Source: Shouchella hunanensis (GTDB lineage: Bacteria; Bacillota; Bacilli; Bacillales; Bacillaceae_D). From it: a stretch of DNA of 64,000 nucleotides. A program made the position numbers and the translations under genes. Where the stretch lies: positions 2,840,001-2,904,000 of the forward strand of contig NZ_CP117834.1 of NCBI RefSeq assembly GCF_028735875.1, read 5' to 3'. Shown piece by piece: positions 39,288 through 47,354 of this stretch (positions are counted from its first letter, which is position 1; each line of letters starts with the position of its first letter). The notes under the pieces were generated by a model that worked only from the letters and a program-made list of their open reading frames with translations, had not been told where the DNA came from and searched no databases.

Positions 39288-41645
39288 ATGGAAAAGCAAA
39301 TGGAGCAATCTTTTGATCAATTAAGCAATACTGTCGCGCAAATTGAAGATGCACGGGTCGTTTACATTGATGATTTCATACCAGAGGGTGCAAGTGAAGA
39401 AGATCAAACGCCCTATTTTGAAGAGGCGCTAGGGGACGGAAACGTTAAATTGATTCTTGGTCCTAAACGATATTTTGCAACGGTTCGGCTCCCAAATCGA
39501 ACCGTTTTAGAAGGTCAAGGTATGGAGCTCACCACTATACAGACACCCGATACAGCAGCGAACGAAGAATGGACCGTATCCGTAAAAGACAAAGATAATG
39601 GTGGAGAGTATATTGTTGTCAAAAATCTGAGCTTAGATGGAAATAGACGAAGAGGTGCAGAACCTGCTGGAGGAAGTCGTTCTAGTTGTTTAACGCTTCA
39701 CGGAGTCAAATACGCTTGGATTACGAATGTTTTCGCGTATAATAGCACCCTACATGGATTTGATGTTACTTCGACAGGACTAGACTACCATTATGGTGGA
39801 GACGGGACGGTTGATAGTGGGCCATCACAATACGTATGGATCGATTCATGCAAAGCGACTGACTGGGTTGATGACGGCTTTACAACACACCACAGTGAAT
39901 TCATTACTCTATCAAATTGTTATGCGTATGATCCTTCAACGAGAGGAAATCAAAATGGAATAGAGATTGACGATGGGAGCCGTCACATACTCCTGACGAA
40001 TAATTATACTTCCGGTTGCTACGGTGGAATTGAAATAAAAGCACATGATAATTCTAGCGCTGCTAGCAATGTGCATATTAATGGACATATTTCAAAAGAA
40101 GATGCTCGAAGCTATAATTTTCGACACATCGGTCATCATACAGGGGAAGATCCAGATTCAACGACGGCTTTTCATTTAACGGCTACAAACCTTGTTGCTT
40201 TGCATCCTAATAATAAAAAAGGGTTTCAAAACAATATTGACCCTCGTGCACTTGTTATAAGTGCATATACGAACGTAAGCATTACAAATTTTACTGCAAT
40301 TGGTGATGAATCGTATGATTTTCGAAATGGTCCTGTCGTTGCGATTCAGTATAAAGCTAGGAATGTCACTTTGAATGGTGTGAATATTAGTAGATTTCAT
40401 CGTGCAAGTGATGGTGTCATTGTTTATGGGGGAAGCAACCGAGGAAACCATATTTCATTAAACAATATCAACCTTTACGACGCTGGTGATAACAATGGGA
40501 TTTTCGTAGGAAGCGGACATAGTCATGTAACGGTTAATGGTGTTAATGCCATCCACTCAAGAAATGGTGGAAAGAATGCTGTTGAGTCAACAACAAATTC
40601 AATTAATATTAGTCATGTAAATGCAAGCGGGTATGAAACTGCTGTAATCAGCGGTGGCGTTCGATACACTAACCCAATTACGGTTATTTCAGGTGGCGCT
40701 AGGTTGGCATCTAGCACTGGAGAGCCAACACATGATCAATCGATTATACTTGCAAGTACAGCTTCACCTACAGCCATTCAATCCAAAACGATGGTGGCAG
40801 CTTCATCTAATTCACATGCAGAAGGCGAAGGCTCTGTTGTAGTAGGAAGTGCAGGTAATTCTAGAGCACGTGGTCCTCGAAGTAGCATAATAAGTTCAAG
40901 TGCAGCGATTGCAGGTCAGCCAAATGGAGGATTTGGTTCAATGGTGCTTGCGAGTAACCTAACAAGTAATCCCACTAGTTATTCAGTAGTAGGGGGATAT
41001 GGTGCTTCAGGAAATTCAAGCAGCTCCAATCGTAAATGGGAGCTTAATAGTAGGAACGGAACGATTAGAGCTTCTGGACAAATTACAGGTTCAAGTACAT
41101 TCACAGATTTTGCTGAGTACTTTGAAAGTGTAGATGGAAAGCCAATTGAAACGGGTATGTTAGTGACATTAAAAGAGGACAAAGTTCAACTAGCAAATAA
41201 GGATGACATTATTATTGGTGTTATTACGGAAACGGCGGGTGTTGTATTAGGTGAAGCATCATTCCACTGGAAGAACCGTTATTTAACAAACGAATTTGGT
41301 GGTTTAATACTTGAACCACAGCGTGTTCGCACATACGATGTAGACGAAAAAGGGAACACATTGCCAAGCTATCGCGAAGAGAGTGTTCTATTACCATTAG
41401 AGAACCCTATGTTTGATTACAATGAACCCTATGTAGACCGCAAAGAACGAGACGAATGGAATATTGTAGGCATGATGGGCCAAGTATATGTACGCGTAAA
41501 TGAAGATGTACAAATAGGTGATTATTTAATGGCCATTAATGGAATAGGAGAACCTAGTGAAAAAGGGAATGTAAAAGTCATGAAGCTAACAAAGGCTTAT
41601 AACGCTGACTGTGGTTATGGTATTGCGCTTTGTTTCATAAAATAA
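39288..41645 (+). CDS. Beta-helix tailspike-like protein with peptidase G2 autoprocessing domain
   Basis: A 785-residue protein. A short N-terminal helix (QSFDQLSNTVAQIED) is followed by a right-handed beta-helix of pectate-lyase type (about residues 40-475; Asn-rich rungs such as HILLTNNYTSGCYGGIEIKA). A linker with YadA-head-like text (SSNSHAEGEGSVVVGSAGNS) follows, then a C-terminal Peptidase_G2 domain (about 600-785; FTDFAEYFESVDGKPIETGM). In phage neck appendages this domain helps trimer folding and cuts itself off. AGAGGTG precedes the ATG at 39288. No signal peptide. It is a single-gene unit outside any recognisable prophage. Confidence 0.8.
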   Translation: MEKQMEQSFDQLSNTVAQIEDARVVYIDDFIPEGASEEDQTPYFEEALGDGNVKLILGPKRYFATVRLPNRTVLEGQGMELTTIQTPDTAANEEWTVSVKDKDNGGEYIVVKNLSLDGNRRRGAEPAGGSRSSCLTLHGVKYAWITNVFAYNSTLHGFDVTSTGLDYHYGGDGTVDSGPSQYVWIDSCKATDWVDDGFTTHHSEFITLSNCYAYDPSTRGNQNGIEIDDGSRHILLTNNYTSGCYGGIEIKAHDNSSAASNVHINGHISKEDARSYNFRHIGHHTGEDPDSTTAFHLTATNLVALHPNNKKGFQNNIDPRALVISAYTNVSITNFTAIGDESYDFRNGPVVAIQYKARNVTLNGVNISRFHRASDGVIVYGGSNRGNHISLNNINLYDAGDNNGIFVGSGHSHVTVNGVNAIHSRNGGKNAVESTTNSINISHVNASGYETAVISGGVRYTNPITVISGGARLASSTGEPTHDQSIILASTASPTAIQSKTMVAASSNSHAEGEGSVVVGSAGNSRARGPRSSIISSSAAIAGQPNGGFGSMVLASNLTSNPTSYSVVGGYGASGNSSSSNRKWELNSRNGTIRASGQITGSSTFTDFAEYFESVDGKPIETGMLVTLKEDKVQLANKDDIIIGVITETAGVVLGEASFHWKNRYLTNEFGGLILEPQRVRTYDVDEKGNTLPSYREESVLLPLENPMFDYNEPYVDRKERDEWNIVGMMGQVYVRVNEDVQIGDYLMAINGIGEPSEKGNVKVMKLTKAYNADCGYGIALCFIK

Positions 41646-41651
41646 TGGATG

Positions 41652-41686
41652 AAGAAAGAAGAAGCTCAATAGTTTCTTCTTTCTTA
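41652..41686. terminator. Terminator after the tailspike-like gene
   Basis: A 12-bp perfect stem AAGAAAGAAGAA/TTCTTCTTTCTT with a 10-nt loop, between convergent genes. Confidence 0.75.
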
Positions 41687-41693
41687 TACTTGA

Positions 41694-42176
41694 TTACTTA
41701 ACAACGACATCATGTTCTTCCGCTAATAGTGCTAATTCTTCTCTATAATGGTGCATAAGGGAGCTCGCTTCCATCAACGTGTCATTTGCTATTGTCATAG
41801 GATCAGAGCCGAGGCTTGCAATAAACTCTTCTGAAAGATGATAGCCTTCCAATCGAGTTGATGCTGCTTCGATATAAAGGTTGTGCAAGTCACTTACTTC
41901 AGATGTAGCTGGACGAATCGTTTCTAAATCAGAAACAAATTCACTATACGGATAAATGACATATTCAGCTAAAAAGTCAGCGGCGTCATCCGGTTCGATT
42001 TCACCAATCGTAAGCTTTTCAAATTCAGACATAATTGCTAACTCTTTTTGAGAAAGCTGCTGCAACTCATCAGAATTAACATAAGAGTCCAGATCAACTT
42101 GAACATTATTACTGCAAGCAGCTAAACATATAAAAGGTAATAAAACAAAAAATGACATAGTGAATTTATTTATCAT
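41694..42176 (-). CDS. Putative lipoprotein
   Basis: A 160-residue protein with a lipoprotein signal: MINKF, a hydrophobic core and lipobox LAAC (Cys 21). The mature part is acidic and helical (SQKELAIMSEFEKLTIGEIE...). The family was not recognised. GGAGG precedes the ATG. It lies on the host side of the tRNA-Leu gene, so it is not part of the integrated element. Confidence 0.65.
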   Translation of the reverse strand: MINKFTMSFFVLLPFICLAACSNNVQVDLDSYVNSDELQQLSQKELAIMSEFEKLTIGEIEPDDAADFLAEYVIYPYSEFVSDLETIRPATSEVSDLHNLYIEAASTRLEGYHLSEEFIASLGSDPMTIANDTLMEASSLMHHYREELALLAEEHDVVVK

Positions 42177-42312
42177 CCTATCCTCCTATGTGAAATGTTG
42201 AATGAATTGGTATTTATTAGTACTTATTAGTACCCTTGTGAAGTGTACTTAAACATTTACATCTTTTTAGGGAATTGAATGCAATTATCACTATTAAAAA
42301 TAGAAAAAAACG

Positions 42313-42341
42313 TTGACGAATCATTTTGACGATGGTATATT
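42313..42341 (+). promoter_or_regulatory. tRNA-Leu promoter
   Basis: TTGACG, 17 bases, TATATT, with flanks like rRNA P1 at 32.1 kb (GTATATTATTAC here, GATATATTATTAC there). It drives the single tRNA-Leu gene 23 bases downstream. Confidence 0.75.
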
Positions 42342-42364
42342 ATTACTTGTCGATAAGTTGTTAT

Positions 42365-42445
42365 GCCGGTGTGGCGGAATTGGCAGACGCGCACGACTCA
42401 AAATCGTGTTCCTTTGGAGTGTCGGTTCGACCCCGACCACCGGTA
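42365..42445 (+). tRNA. tRNA-Leu (CAA), integration target
   Basis: Class II tRNA, anticodon CAA, acceptor GCCGGTG/CACCGGT, CCA not encoded. The part from position 42393, including anticodon arm, variable arm and T arm, is also present at 60178. The element therefore inserted into this gene and restored its 3' part. Confidence 0.93.
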
Positions 42446-42452
42446 TCGTGAA
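42393..42452. repeat. attL, 60-bp direct repeat
   Basis: Identical to 60178-60237. It contains the 3' part of tRNA-Leu from the anticodon stem onward plus seven bases beyond the tRNA end (TCGTGAA). Confidence 0.92.
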
Positions 42453-42462
42453 GTCTAATGTG

Positions 42463-42496
42463 GCGGTCTTTAGCGCAAGCTAAGGATCGCTTTTTT
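42463..42496 (+). terminator. Element-borne terminator just inside attL
   Basis: A 12-bp stem GCGGTCTTTAGC/GCTAAGGATCGC (two G-T pairs), GCAA loop and T6. It ends the host tRNA-Leu transcript now that the original terminator has been moved to the far side of the element. Confidence 0.8.
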
Positions 42497-42565
42497 GCGT
42501 ACAATGGAACGTAAAATAGTCGTGTGCCTACCGTCTCTCTTTAAGCGAAAAGGGGAGGCGGTTTT

Positions 42566-43534
42566 TTGTCGTCTAGACGTAGAAACGTTTTAATTGGTCA
42601 TCAGCTCGATATAGTCGAACAAACTTTAACCAGCGCGGTCTTATCGTACGACAAAGCACTCGATTTGTTTATTGCAGACGCGAAAAGGAAAGCTTTGCGT
42701 GATTACACGATTGTTTATTACCGAAGAGAGTGTAATGATTTCCGCGGGTATCTGGTTCAGCAAGAGCACGATCTATTTATACATGAGATTACGCGAGAAA
42801 TTATAAATAGCTACGTTGAGGATATGCAGATGGTACGAAAATTAAAAGCCGCCACTATAAATACGAAGCTGAGGTCGATCAGGGCGTTCTTCGGGTGGCT
42901 TTATAAATGTAAGTATATCGTCAGTAATCCTATGGAGAGGTACCCGTTAATGCGCGAAAGAACAGGTAAGGTAGAGACTTTCTCTCTTAAACAATTAAAG
43001 CAATTGTTAAATGCGCCTGATAAGAGAACTTTTACGGGACAACGAGACTACACGTTCTTGCTATTACTATTAGAAACAGGGATACGTTTAAATGAAGCTG
43101 CTGGAATTTTAGTAGAGGATGTTAAATTAAGCGAAGGTCAAATTTTTATACGTAATACTAAGAATCACTTCCACAGGTATGTGCCTATTCAAGCGAAGAT
43201 GAAAGAACAGTTAAGAAGATACTTAAAATTAAGAGGGTCGTGCGAGACTGAGCACTTGTTTGTAACTATTGATGAAACTCAGCTAAAAAGAGGGGCAATG
43301 CAAAAGATTGTAGCCCATTACGGAAATAAAGCAAATATAAAAGGTGTAAGGTGCTCTCCTCATACGATGCGCCATACATTCGCGAAAATGTGTGTTATGA
43401 ATGGTGCTGGCATATTTGAGTTGCAAAAAATACTAGGACACTCAACTATGGAAATGGTTAGAGTCTACGTCAACTTGTATTCAAGCGAAGTAAATGATAA
43501 ACATAAAAGTTTTTCACCACTAAATAACTTATAG
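42566..43534 (+). CDS. Tyrosine recombinase (integrase)
   Basis: A 322-residue phage/XerD-type integrase. It has an N-terminal SAM-like core-binding domain (about 25-130) and a catalytic domain with LLETGIRLNEAA (first Arg), SPHTMRHTFAKM (HxxR), LGHSTMEMVRVYV (second His) and the nucleophile Tyr in VYVNLY. The TTG start follows GGGGAGG. Its position next to attL fits its role in recombining the tRNA-Leu sites. Confidence 0.88.
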   Translation: MSSRRRNVLIGHQLDIVEQTLTSAVLSYDKALDLFIADAKRKALRDYTIVYYRRECNDFRGYLVQQEHDLFIHEITREIINSYVEDMQMVRKLKAATINTKLRSIRAFFGWLYKCKYIVSNPMERYPLMRERTGKVETFSLKQLKQLLNAPDKRTFTGQRDYTFLLLLLETGIRLNEAAGILVEDVKLSEGQIFIRNTKNHFHRYVPIQAKMKEQLRRYLKLRGSCETEHLFVTIDETQLKRGAMQKIVAHYGNKANIKGVRCSPHTMRHTFAKMCVMNGAGIFELQKILGHSTMEMVRVYVNLYSSEVNDKHKSFSPLNNL

Positions 43535-43696
43535 ACAAAAAAAGAGGCGTACCCTATAGCGCTAGTTGCGGCAAACAGCTAGCGGGCACACACTCCTATA
43601 TCGTTCTTTTATTGTACCAATTTTTCAAAATTAGGTCAATAGAAGTTTATTAAGTGATGCCGTTTTTAGGAAAGCGCCCTCACCGGAGGGGTAACG
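43535..43696. other. Intergenic region with short inverted repeat
   Basis: A CGCTAG/CTAGCG inverted repeat (43560-43584) follows the integrase. It lacks a T run and could be a weak terminator or a protein site. No gene. Confidence 0.35.
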
Positions 43697-44473
43697 ATGT
43701 ACATTACGAAACTACAAGAATACGCAACCCACGCGGACGTGGCGGCTCTAAACGGCACCATCTACGCGACTTTAGATGATCCAACGCTACCATTAAACGC
43801 GACCGACCACGCTCTCATTCGTCTGCTGGGCGGTCATAGTTGCCGCGTGCCGGGCGTTAGTTGGTTACGTACCGATACAATGGCGCGTTTATTGGAGAGG
43901 TCAGAACGGACAATTAGACGTTCACTCGCACGGTTAGTAAAGTATGGCGTCATTGATCGTTTTAAGGTCGGCAAACTAGCGATTGTCCGCTTCCTGACCG
44001 GTAATGTGTCCGCGGCGGAAATCTCTGAAAGTAGCGACGCAAAAGCTGATCTATCGGTAAATCCGCGGAATGAAGCACTTGCAAACACCGAAGCACAAAA
44101 CAAAAAGATTAGTAATAACGTAGCCGACGACATGGGGAATAATTTCTCGGCTGAACTGCCCGCCGACTTTGCGCCTGATTACGTCAGCGAGGCGGTTATA
44201 AAAACGTTAGCCCCGTTCTTTGGCGCGGAGAAGATAAGCAAAGTACATCAACGTATTCAGCTTGCCTATGAAAAAGCGAAACTACTTGCGCCGCTACGAG
44301 AATATGACGGCTTAGTTTGCCGAACACTTAAAACGGTGGTGTTCGCGCTGAAAACGAATCGGATCAAAGGCGATCTGTACGCATATATCTACGGGACGTT
44401 CCGCCAAGTACTAATAGCGGAGAAGAGGCGAGAAGTGGCGGCAGATCAACCGTTTATGGAATGGCTCGCCTAA
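43697..44473 (+). CDS. Winged-helix replication-type protein
   Basis: A 258-residue protein. About residues 45-100 contain a winged helix (WLRTDTMARLLERSERTIRR and LVKYGVIDRFKVG), typical of plasmid and phage replication or regulatory proteins. The middle is low-complexity, and a helical C-terminal domain follows (HQRIQLAYEKAKLLAPLREY). GGAGGGG precedes the ATG. Composition is richer in GC than the host genes. Replication function is inferred from general layout only. Confidence 0.45.
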   Translation: MYITKLQEYATHADVAALNGTIYATLDDPTLPLNATDHALIRLLGGHSCRVPGVSWLRTDTMARLLERSERTIRRSLARLVKYGVIDRFKVGKLAIVRFLTGNVSAAEISESSDAKADLSVNPRNEALANTEAQNKKISNNVADDMGNNFSAELPADFAPDYVSEAVIKTLAPFFGAEKISKVHQRIQLAYEKAKLLAPLREYDGLVCRTLKTVVFALKTNRIKGDLYAYIYGTFRQVLIAEKRREVAADQPFMEWLA

Positions 44474-44578
44474 ATTTCGCCTTAGTTTCATCTGGAATCG
44501 TCTGTAAATTATATAGTTATAAAGTTCTGAGAGTGTGATAAGATTAATTAGACTATTACATAAATGGGGGAAATTACT

Positions 44579-45370
44579 ATGAAAAAGGCGTTAAGCTTAT
44601 TTAGCATTGGACTGCTCAGCGTAGCTTTAACCGCGTGTAACTCGACGAATGACGCAGCGCAGGCGGAAATTGAGTCTGTAGAGACGCAAAATGTCTCACC
44701 AGTGGAGGAAGTCGAGGACGAAGTAGAAGTGGATATTGAAGAAACGCCCGAAGTCGATACAACGGAAGCTTCTTTGCACCTAGAGATACAGGAATTAGTA
44801 TTAAGTAATCCTGAAATTTTTCCAGTACAAAAATTAACTGGAAATGGAGGAGGATCACATGTATTTGAGATAAGCTCTAACGGAATGACTGCGTTTGAGC
44901 TAGAAAATACCAATGCAAGCTCTAATTATATTGTCCGCGTAGAAGATGTGGAAACTGGCACTGATTCTATGTCTTTGGTAAATGAAATAGGTAATTATAG
45001 CGGTAAAGCAATTATGCAATTAGATGAAGGAGAGTATATTCTTCAAACTAAAAGTGATGGAGATTGGACTGTAACTATTCATCCAGCATACTCCATCGAA
45101 ATAGACGAATCTACAGTATGGGAAGGTGTGGGTGATTCATTTATCGGACCTATTGTGCTTAGTGATGGTTTATATGAGCTTATTTTCTCGCATGATGGTG
45201 ATTCAAACTTTATAGCTAGACGCTATGACGGTTTGGGAAATAGTATTGACTCCCTTGTAAATGAGATCGGACCGTATGAAGGGAACCATATAACCACCGC
45301 ATATGAAGGAATGGTAATTTATATAAGCATTAAAGCGGACGGCAACTGGAAATTTGAGCTAGATCAATAG
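44579..45370 (+). CDS. Lipoprotein with acidic linker and two repeated domains
   Basis: A 263-residue protein with signal peptide and lipobox LTAC (Cys about 20). A Glu/Asp/Val-rich linker (VEEVEDEVEVDIEETPEV) is followed by two homologous beta-rich repeats, each with SLVNEIG-Y-G (SMSLVNEIGNYSGKAI and IDSLVNEIGPYEGNHI) and ending ADG/SDG-W-tryptophan strands. It would be anchored outside the membrane. It lies between integrase and repressor, the lysogeny position where temperate phages carry superinfection-exclusion lipoproteins. GGGGGA precedes the ATG. Confidence 0.6.
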   Translation: MKKALSLFSIGLLSVALTACNSTNDAAQAEIESVETQNVSPVEEVEDEVEVDIEETPEVDTTEASLHLEIQELVLSNPEIFPVQKLTGNGGGSHVFEISSNGMTAFELENTNASSNYIVRVEDVETGTDSMSLVNEIGNYSGKAIMQLDEGEYILQTKSDGDWTVTIHPAYSIEIDESTVWEGVGDSFIGPIVLSDGLYELIFSHDGDSNFIARRYDGLGNSIDSLVNEIGPYEGNHITTAYEGMVIYISIKADGNWKFELDQ

Positions 45371-45394
45371 AAAAGAGCCTCGCGGTGCGGGGCT
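45371..45394 (-). terminator. Terminator of the Cro-like gene
   Basis: AGCCTCGC/GCGGGGCT hairpin; the AAAA on its left is the U tract for minus-strand transcription. Confidence 0.55.
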
Positions 45395-45395
45395 A

Positions 45396-45608
45396 CTACT
45401 CTTCTTTATTTGGAATATGTACCAATAAATCTCCTGGCATTAGATTCAAACCTACGCACAACCGATCCAAAGTATCGTAATCAATTCTTTTTGAAGCGTT
45501 AGACTCAAATCCTTTAATTGTATTTCGGCTTACGCCGGTTAGTTCCACAACTTGCTTGTTAGAATAACCTTTTTCGCGCATAATTTCGCCGAGTTTATTT
45601 ATGATCAT
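45396..45608 (-). CDS. Cro/CI-type helix-turn-helix repressor
   Basis: A 70-residue single-domain XRE protein (KLGEIMREKGYSNKQVVELT then GVSRNTIKGFES). It resembles the small Cro-like proteins of Bacillus (YozG-like). GGAGG precedes the ATG. It is transcribed away from the rightward gene set, with two palindromic sites in the gap, so it probably controls the element's switch. Confidence 0.75.
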   Translation of the reverse strand: MIINKLGEIMREKGYSNKQVVELTGVSRNTIKGFESNASKRIDYDTLDRLCVGLNLMPGDLLVHIPNKEE

Positions 45609-45632
45609 AAAAAACCTCCAAAAAAAAAGTTT

Positions 45633-45695
45633 TGTCAGGATGTTGACATCTTGATTATGTATGGTAATATTAAATTATTGGTCAGGATGTTGACA
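45633..45695. promoter_or_regulatory. Two repressor operators and a divergent promoter region
   Basis: TGTCAGGATGTTGACA (45633-45648) and GGTCAGGATGTTGACA (45680-45695) are direct copies of a palindromic site with TGTCA/TGACA arms, 47 bases apart. The TTGACA of the first copy forms a -35 with TAATAT at 45665-45670 (16-base spacer), so a bound repressor would block the rightward promoter. Confidence 0.7.
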
Positions 45696-45756
45696 AGTCA
45701 TCAAGTCGACTACACAATAACATCATACCACAAAACAAAATTGGAGGGAATATGTT

Positions 45757-46047
45757 ATGACATTATTAAATTTAGGACCTAAGCCAGTTCCACCGCCATT
45801 CGAGGAGTTTTTGGAAATTGTTTCATTCGAGGACGGATCACCGTCAATCACTATCGCTACATATCCGATCACAGACGTTATCAGCGTCAAGGTATACGAT
45901 GAAGAGGACGCGGAGCTTTGCTTCGGTTCTCATATCGTTCCGTTTCGCTGGACAGCGCAAATGAAGCAGGTTATCGATGAAATAGACGGCTACGAGGCGA
46001 TCGAGTTGCTTTCGATCCTCGCGGTCGACGTGGAGCCGACGTCATGA
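45757..46047 (+). CDS. Hypothetical element protein
   Basis: A 96-residue acidic protein (PPPFEEFLEIVSFEDGSPSI... VDVEPTS) with GGAGGG before the ATG. It is the first gene right of the operator region and overlaps the next start by four bases (ATGA). No family recognised. Confidence 0.6.
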   Translation: MTLLNLGPKPVPPPFEEFLEIVSFEDGSPSITIATYPITDVISVKVYDEEDAELCFGSHIVPFRWTAQMKQVIDEIDGYEAIELLSILAVDVEPTS

Positions 46048-46373
46048 GAAAATTTTTTGATGAAATCGAGAACTTGAAGCTTGAGTTAGAGGAAGACTTC
46101 GACTATTACAACAAGCGGCAAAGTATGATTGATAAACGAATCAAGTTGCTACAGAACCGTAAGTTTAACGAGCAAAACTCCATAGAATTAGAAATGATGC
46201 TGAAATCTAAACGAGAGGTAAAGGAACGAGTCATGCAACTTCTACCCCTTCGCGACATGTTTAAGCACGAATGGGAAGACGTTTGCGAACGATTAGCCCG
46301 CGCGGAAGAAAATAGGAAGCGGATTCAAAACGACATTAGAGAGGCGAGATTGCTTGAAAAAGATGTTGTATAG
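46044..46373 (+). CDS. Coiled-coil hypothetical protein
   Basis: A 109-residue, very charged, almost fully helical protein (KLELEEDFDYYNKRQSMIDK, LARAEENRKRIQNDIREARL). It is translationally coupled to the preceding gene by ATGA. Function unknown. Confidence 0.6.
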   Translation: MRKFFDEIENLKLELEEDFDYYNKRQSMIDKRIKLLQNRKFNEQNSIELEMMLKSKREVKERVMQLLPLRDMFKHEWEDVCERLARAEENRKRIQNDIREARLLEKDVV

Positions 46374-46380
46374 ACGTACC

Positions 46381-46419
46381 GACGATTTCCCGACGAGGGG
46401 AGGTCGTCTTTTTTTTTTT
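46381..46419 (+). terminator. Terminator
   Basis: GACGATTTCCC/GGGGAGGTCGTC hairpin followed by eleven T residues. Confidence 0.75.
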
Positions 46420-46449
46420 GTAAAATTAAAATACCCCTACCAAAAACAA

Positions 46450-46689
46450 GTTTAGCTGTCTTAGCTTAATAGGGAAAGTTTAAATCTAAAAATATTTCAG
46501 GGTTGTATTTTTTGCTAATAGCTGGACTAGCTTTATGAAGGGAAATCTAACTTCATGTCGTTACACAATCTTACACATTTCAAAACGTTAACTTTTACCC
46601 CTTTAGCTGGACTAGCGTTATGAGAGGGACTATTCATGAACCCTTATAAAAAACTCGTTTAGCTGTCTTAGCTTAATAGGGAAAGTTTA
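46450..46689. repeat. Four iteron-like repeats
   Basis: Copies at 46450-46482 and 46657-46689 are identical over 33 bases. Copies at 46519-46546 and 46604-46630 are variants. All share the core TAGCTGNNCTAGC (TTAGC in the outer copies) followed by A/G-rich GGGA. The order is A-B-B'-A', with core-to-core steps of 66, 85 and 56 bases. They lie in a 330-base gene-free gap just before an HTH gene and a replication-type gene, as expected for an origin or a regulator-binding array. Confidence 0.75.
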
Positions 46690-46750
46690 TATATTTTTTT
46701 CGTCACGAGGTTAGCTTCTATTAACTACCAAACGAAAGGAGGCGTTACTA

Positions 46751-46993
46751 TTGCAATTATCTGCGGAGCAAGTCGCGGCTATACGTCGCGTATTCGCACT
46801 AAGTCAAAGAGGTTTTGGTGAATCTGTAGGCGTTTCCGACGCTTATATTTGCTATGTGGAAAATGGAAAGAAGCCGCTGAGTTCGCGAGTCTCTGCGAAA
46901 GTCTCGGAAGTCTACGGGATAGACGCGGAAAGAATGATCGAAATAATGACGATAGCTAAGACGTTTAATCTAACGAAAGATGTAACGGGCTAA
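46751..46993 (+). CDS. XRE-type helix-turn-helix protein
   Basis: An 80-residue protein with a clear HTH (ALSQRGFGESVGVSDAYICYVENGKKPLS). The TTG start follows AAAGGAGGCG. It is the first gene after the four repeats and a good candidate to bind them. DNA-binding is from the fold; the target is inferred. Confidence 0.7.
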   Translation: MQLSAEQVAAIRRVFALSQRGFGESVGVSDAYICYVENGKKPLSSRVSAKVSEVYGIDAERMIEIMTIAKTFNLTKDVTG

Positions 46994-47354
46994 CGCCCGG
47001 CATTTCGTGGGAAGTTCGCCCACTCATGCAGTTATATCATTTTTCGCGGATGTACTTACTGTATTAGAGCAACGCGACAAGGTTTATGGTCTAGGAAAGT
47101 GGTTTGCTTGACGACGACAGAGTGAACGAAGTGAGCGGCATGGGCTTGTATTGATGCATTTTTCGTGCATACGGTTTTAAAGAATAGTCTGACTAAGATA
47201 AGTAAGAAGCAGCTAAAATGGGAATGAAACGGCTGTATCATGCGCCACATAAAGGTTTTTACGATGTTTCGAACGATTTACTAGGGTACGTCAAAGCAGT
47301 GTTTTGCATCGAAAAAGGGACGTCAAGGCAGTGTATTAAAAGGGAGGCTACAAT
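46994..47354. other. Gene-free stretch with two direct repeats
   Basis: About 360 bases without a supported gene. ACGTCAARGCAGTGT occurs at 47288-47302 and 47320-47334, spaced 32 bases (three helical turns), just before the replication-type gene. A GGGCTAACGCCC hairpin (about 46988) follows the HTH gene. Confidence 0.5.

Noticed and set aside
46450..46689. Possible CRISPR array
   Set aside because: Only four copies, two of them variant, with unequal spacers and no cas genes; an iteron or regulator array fits better.
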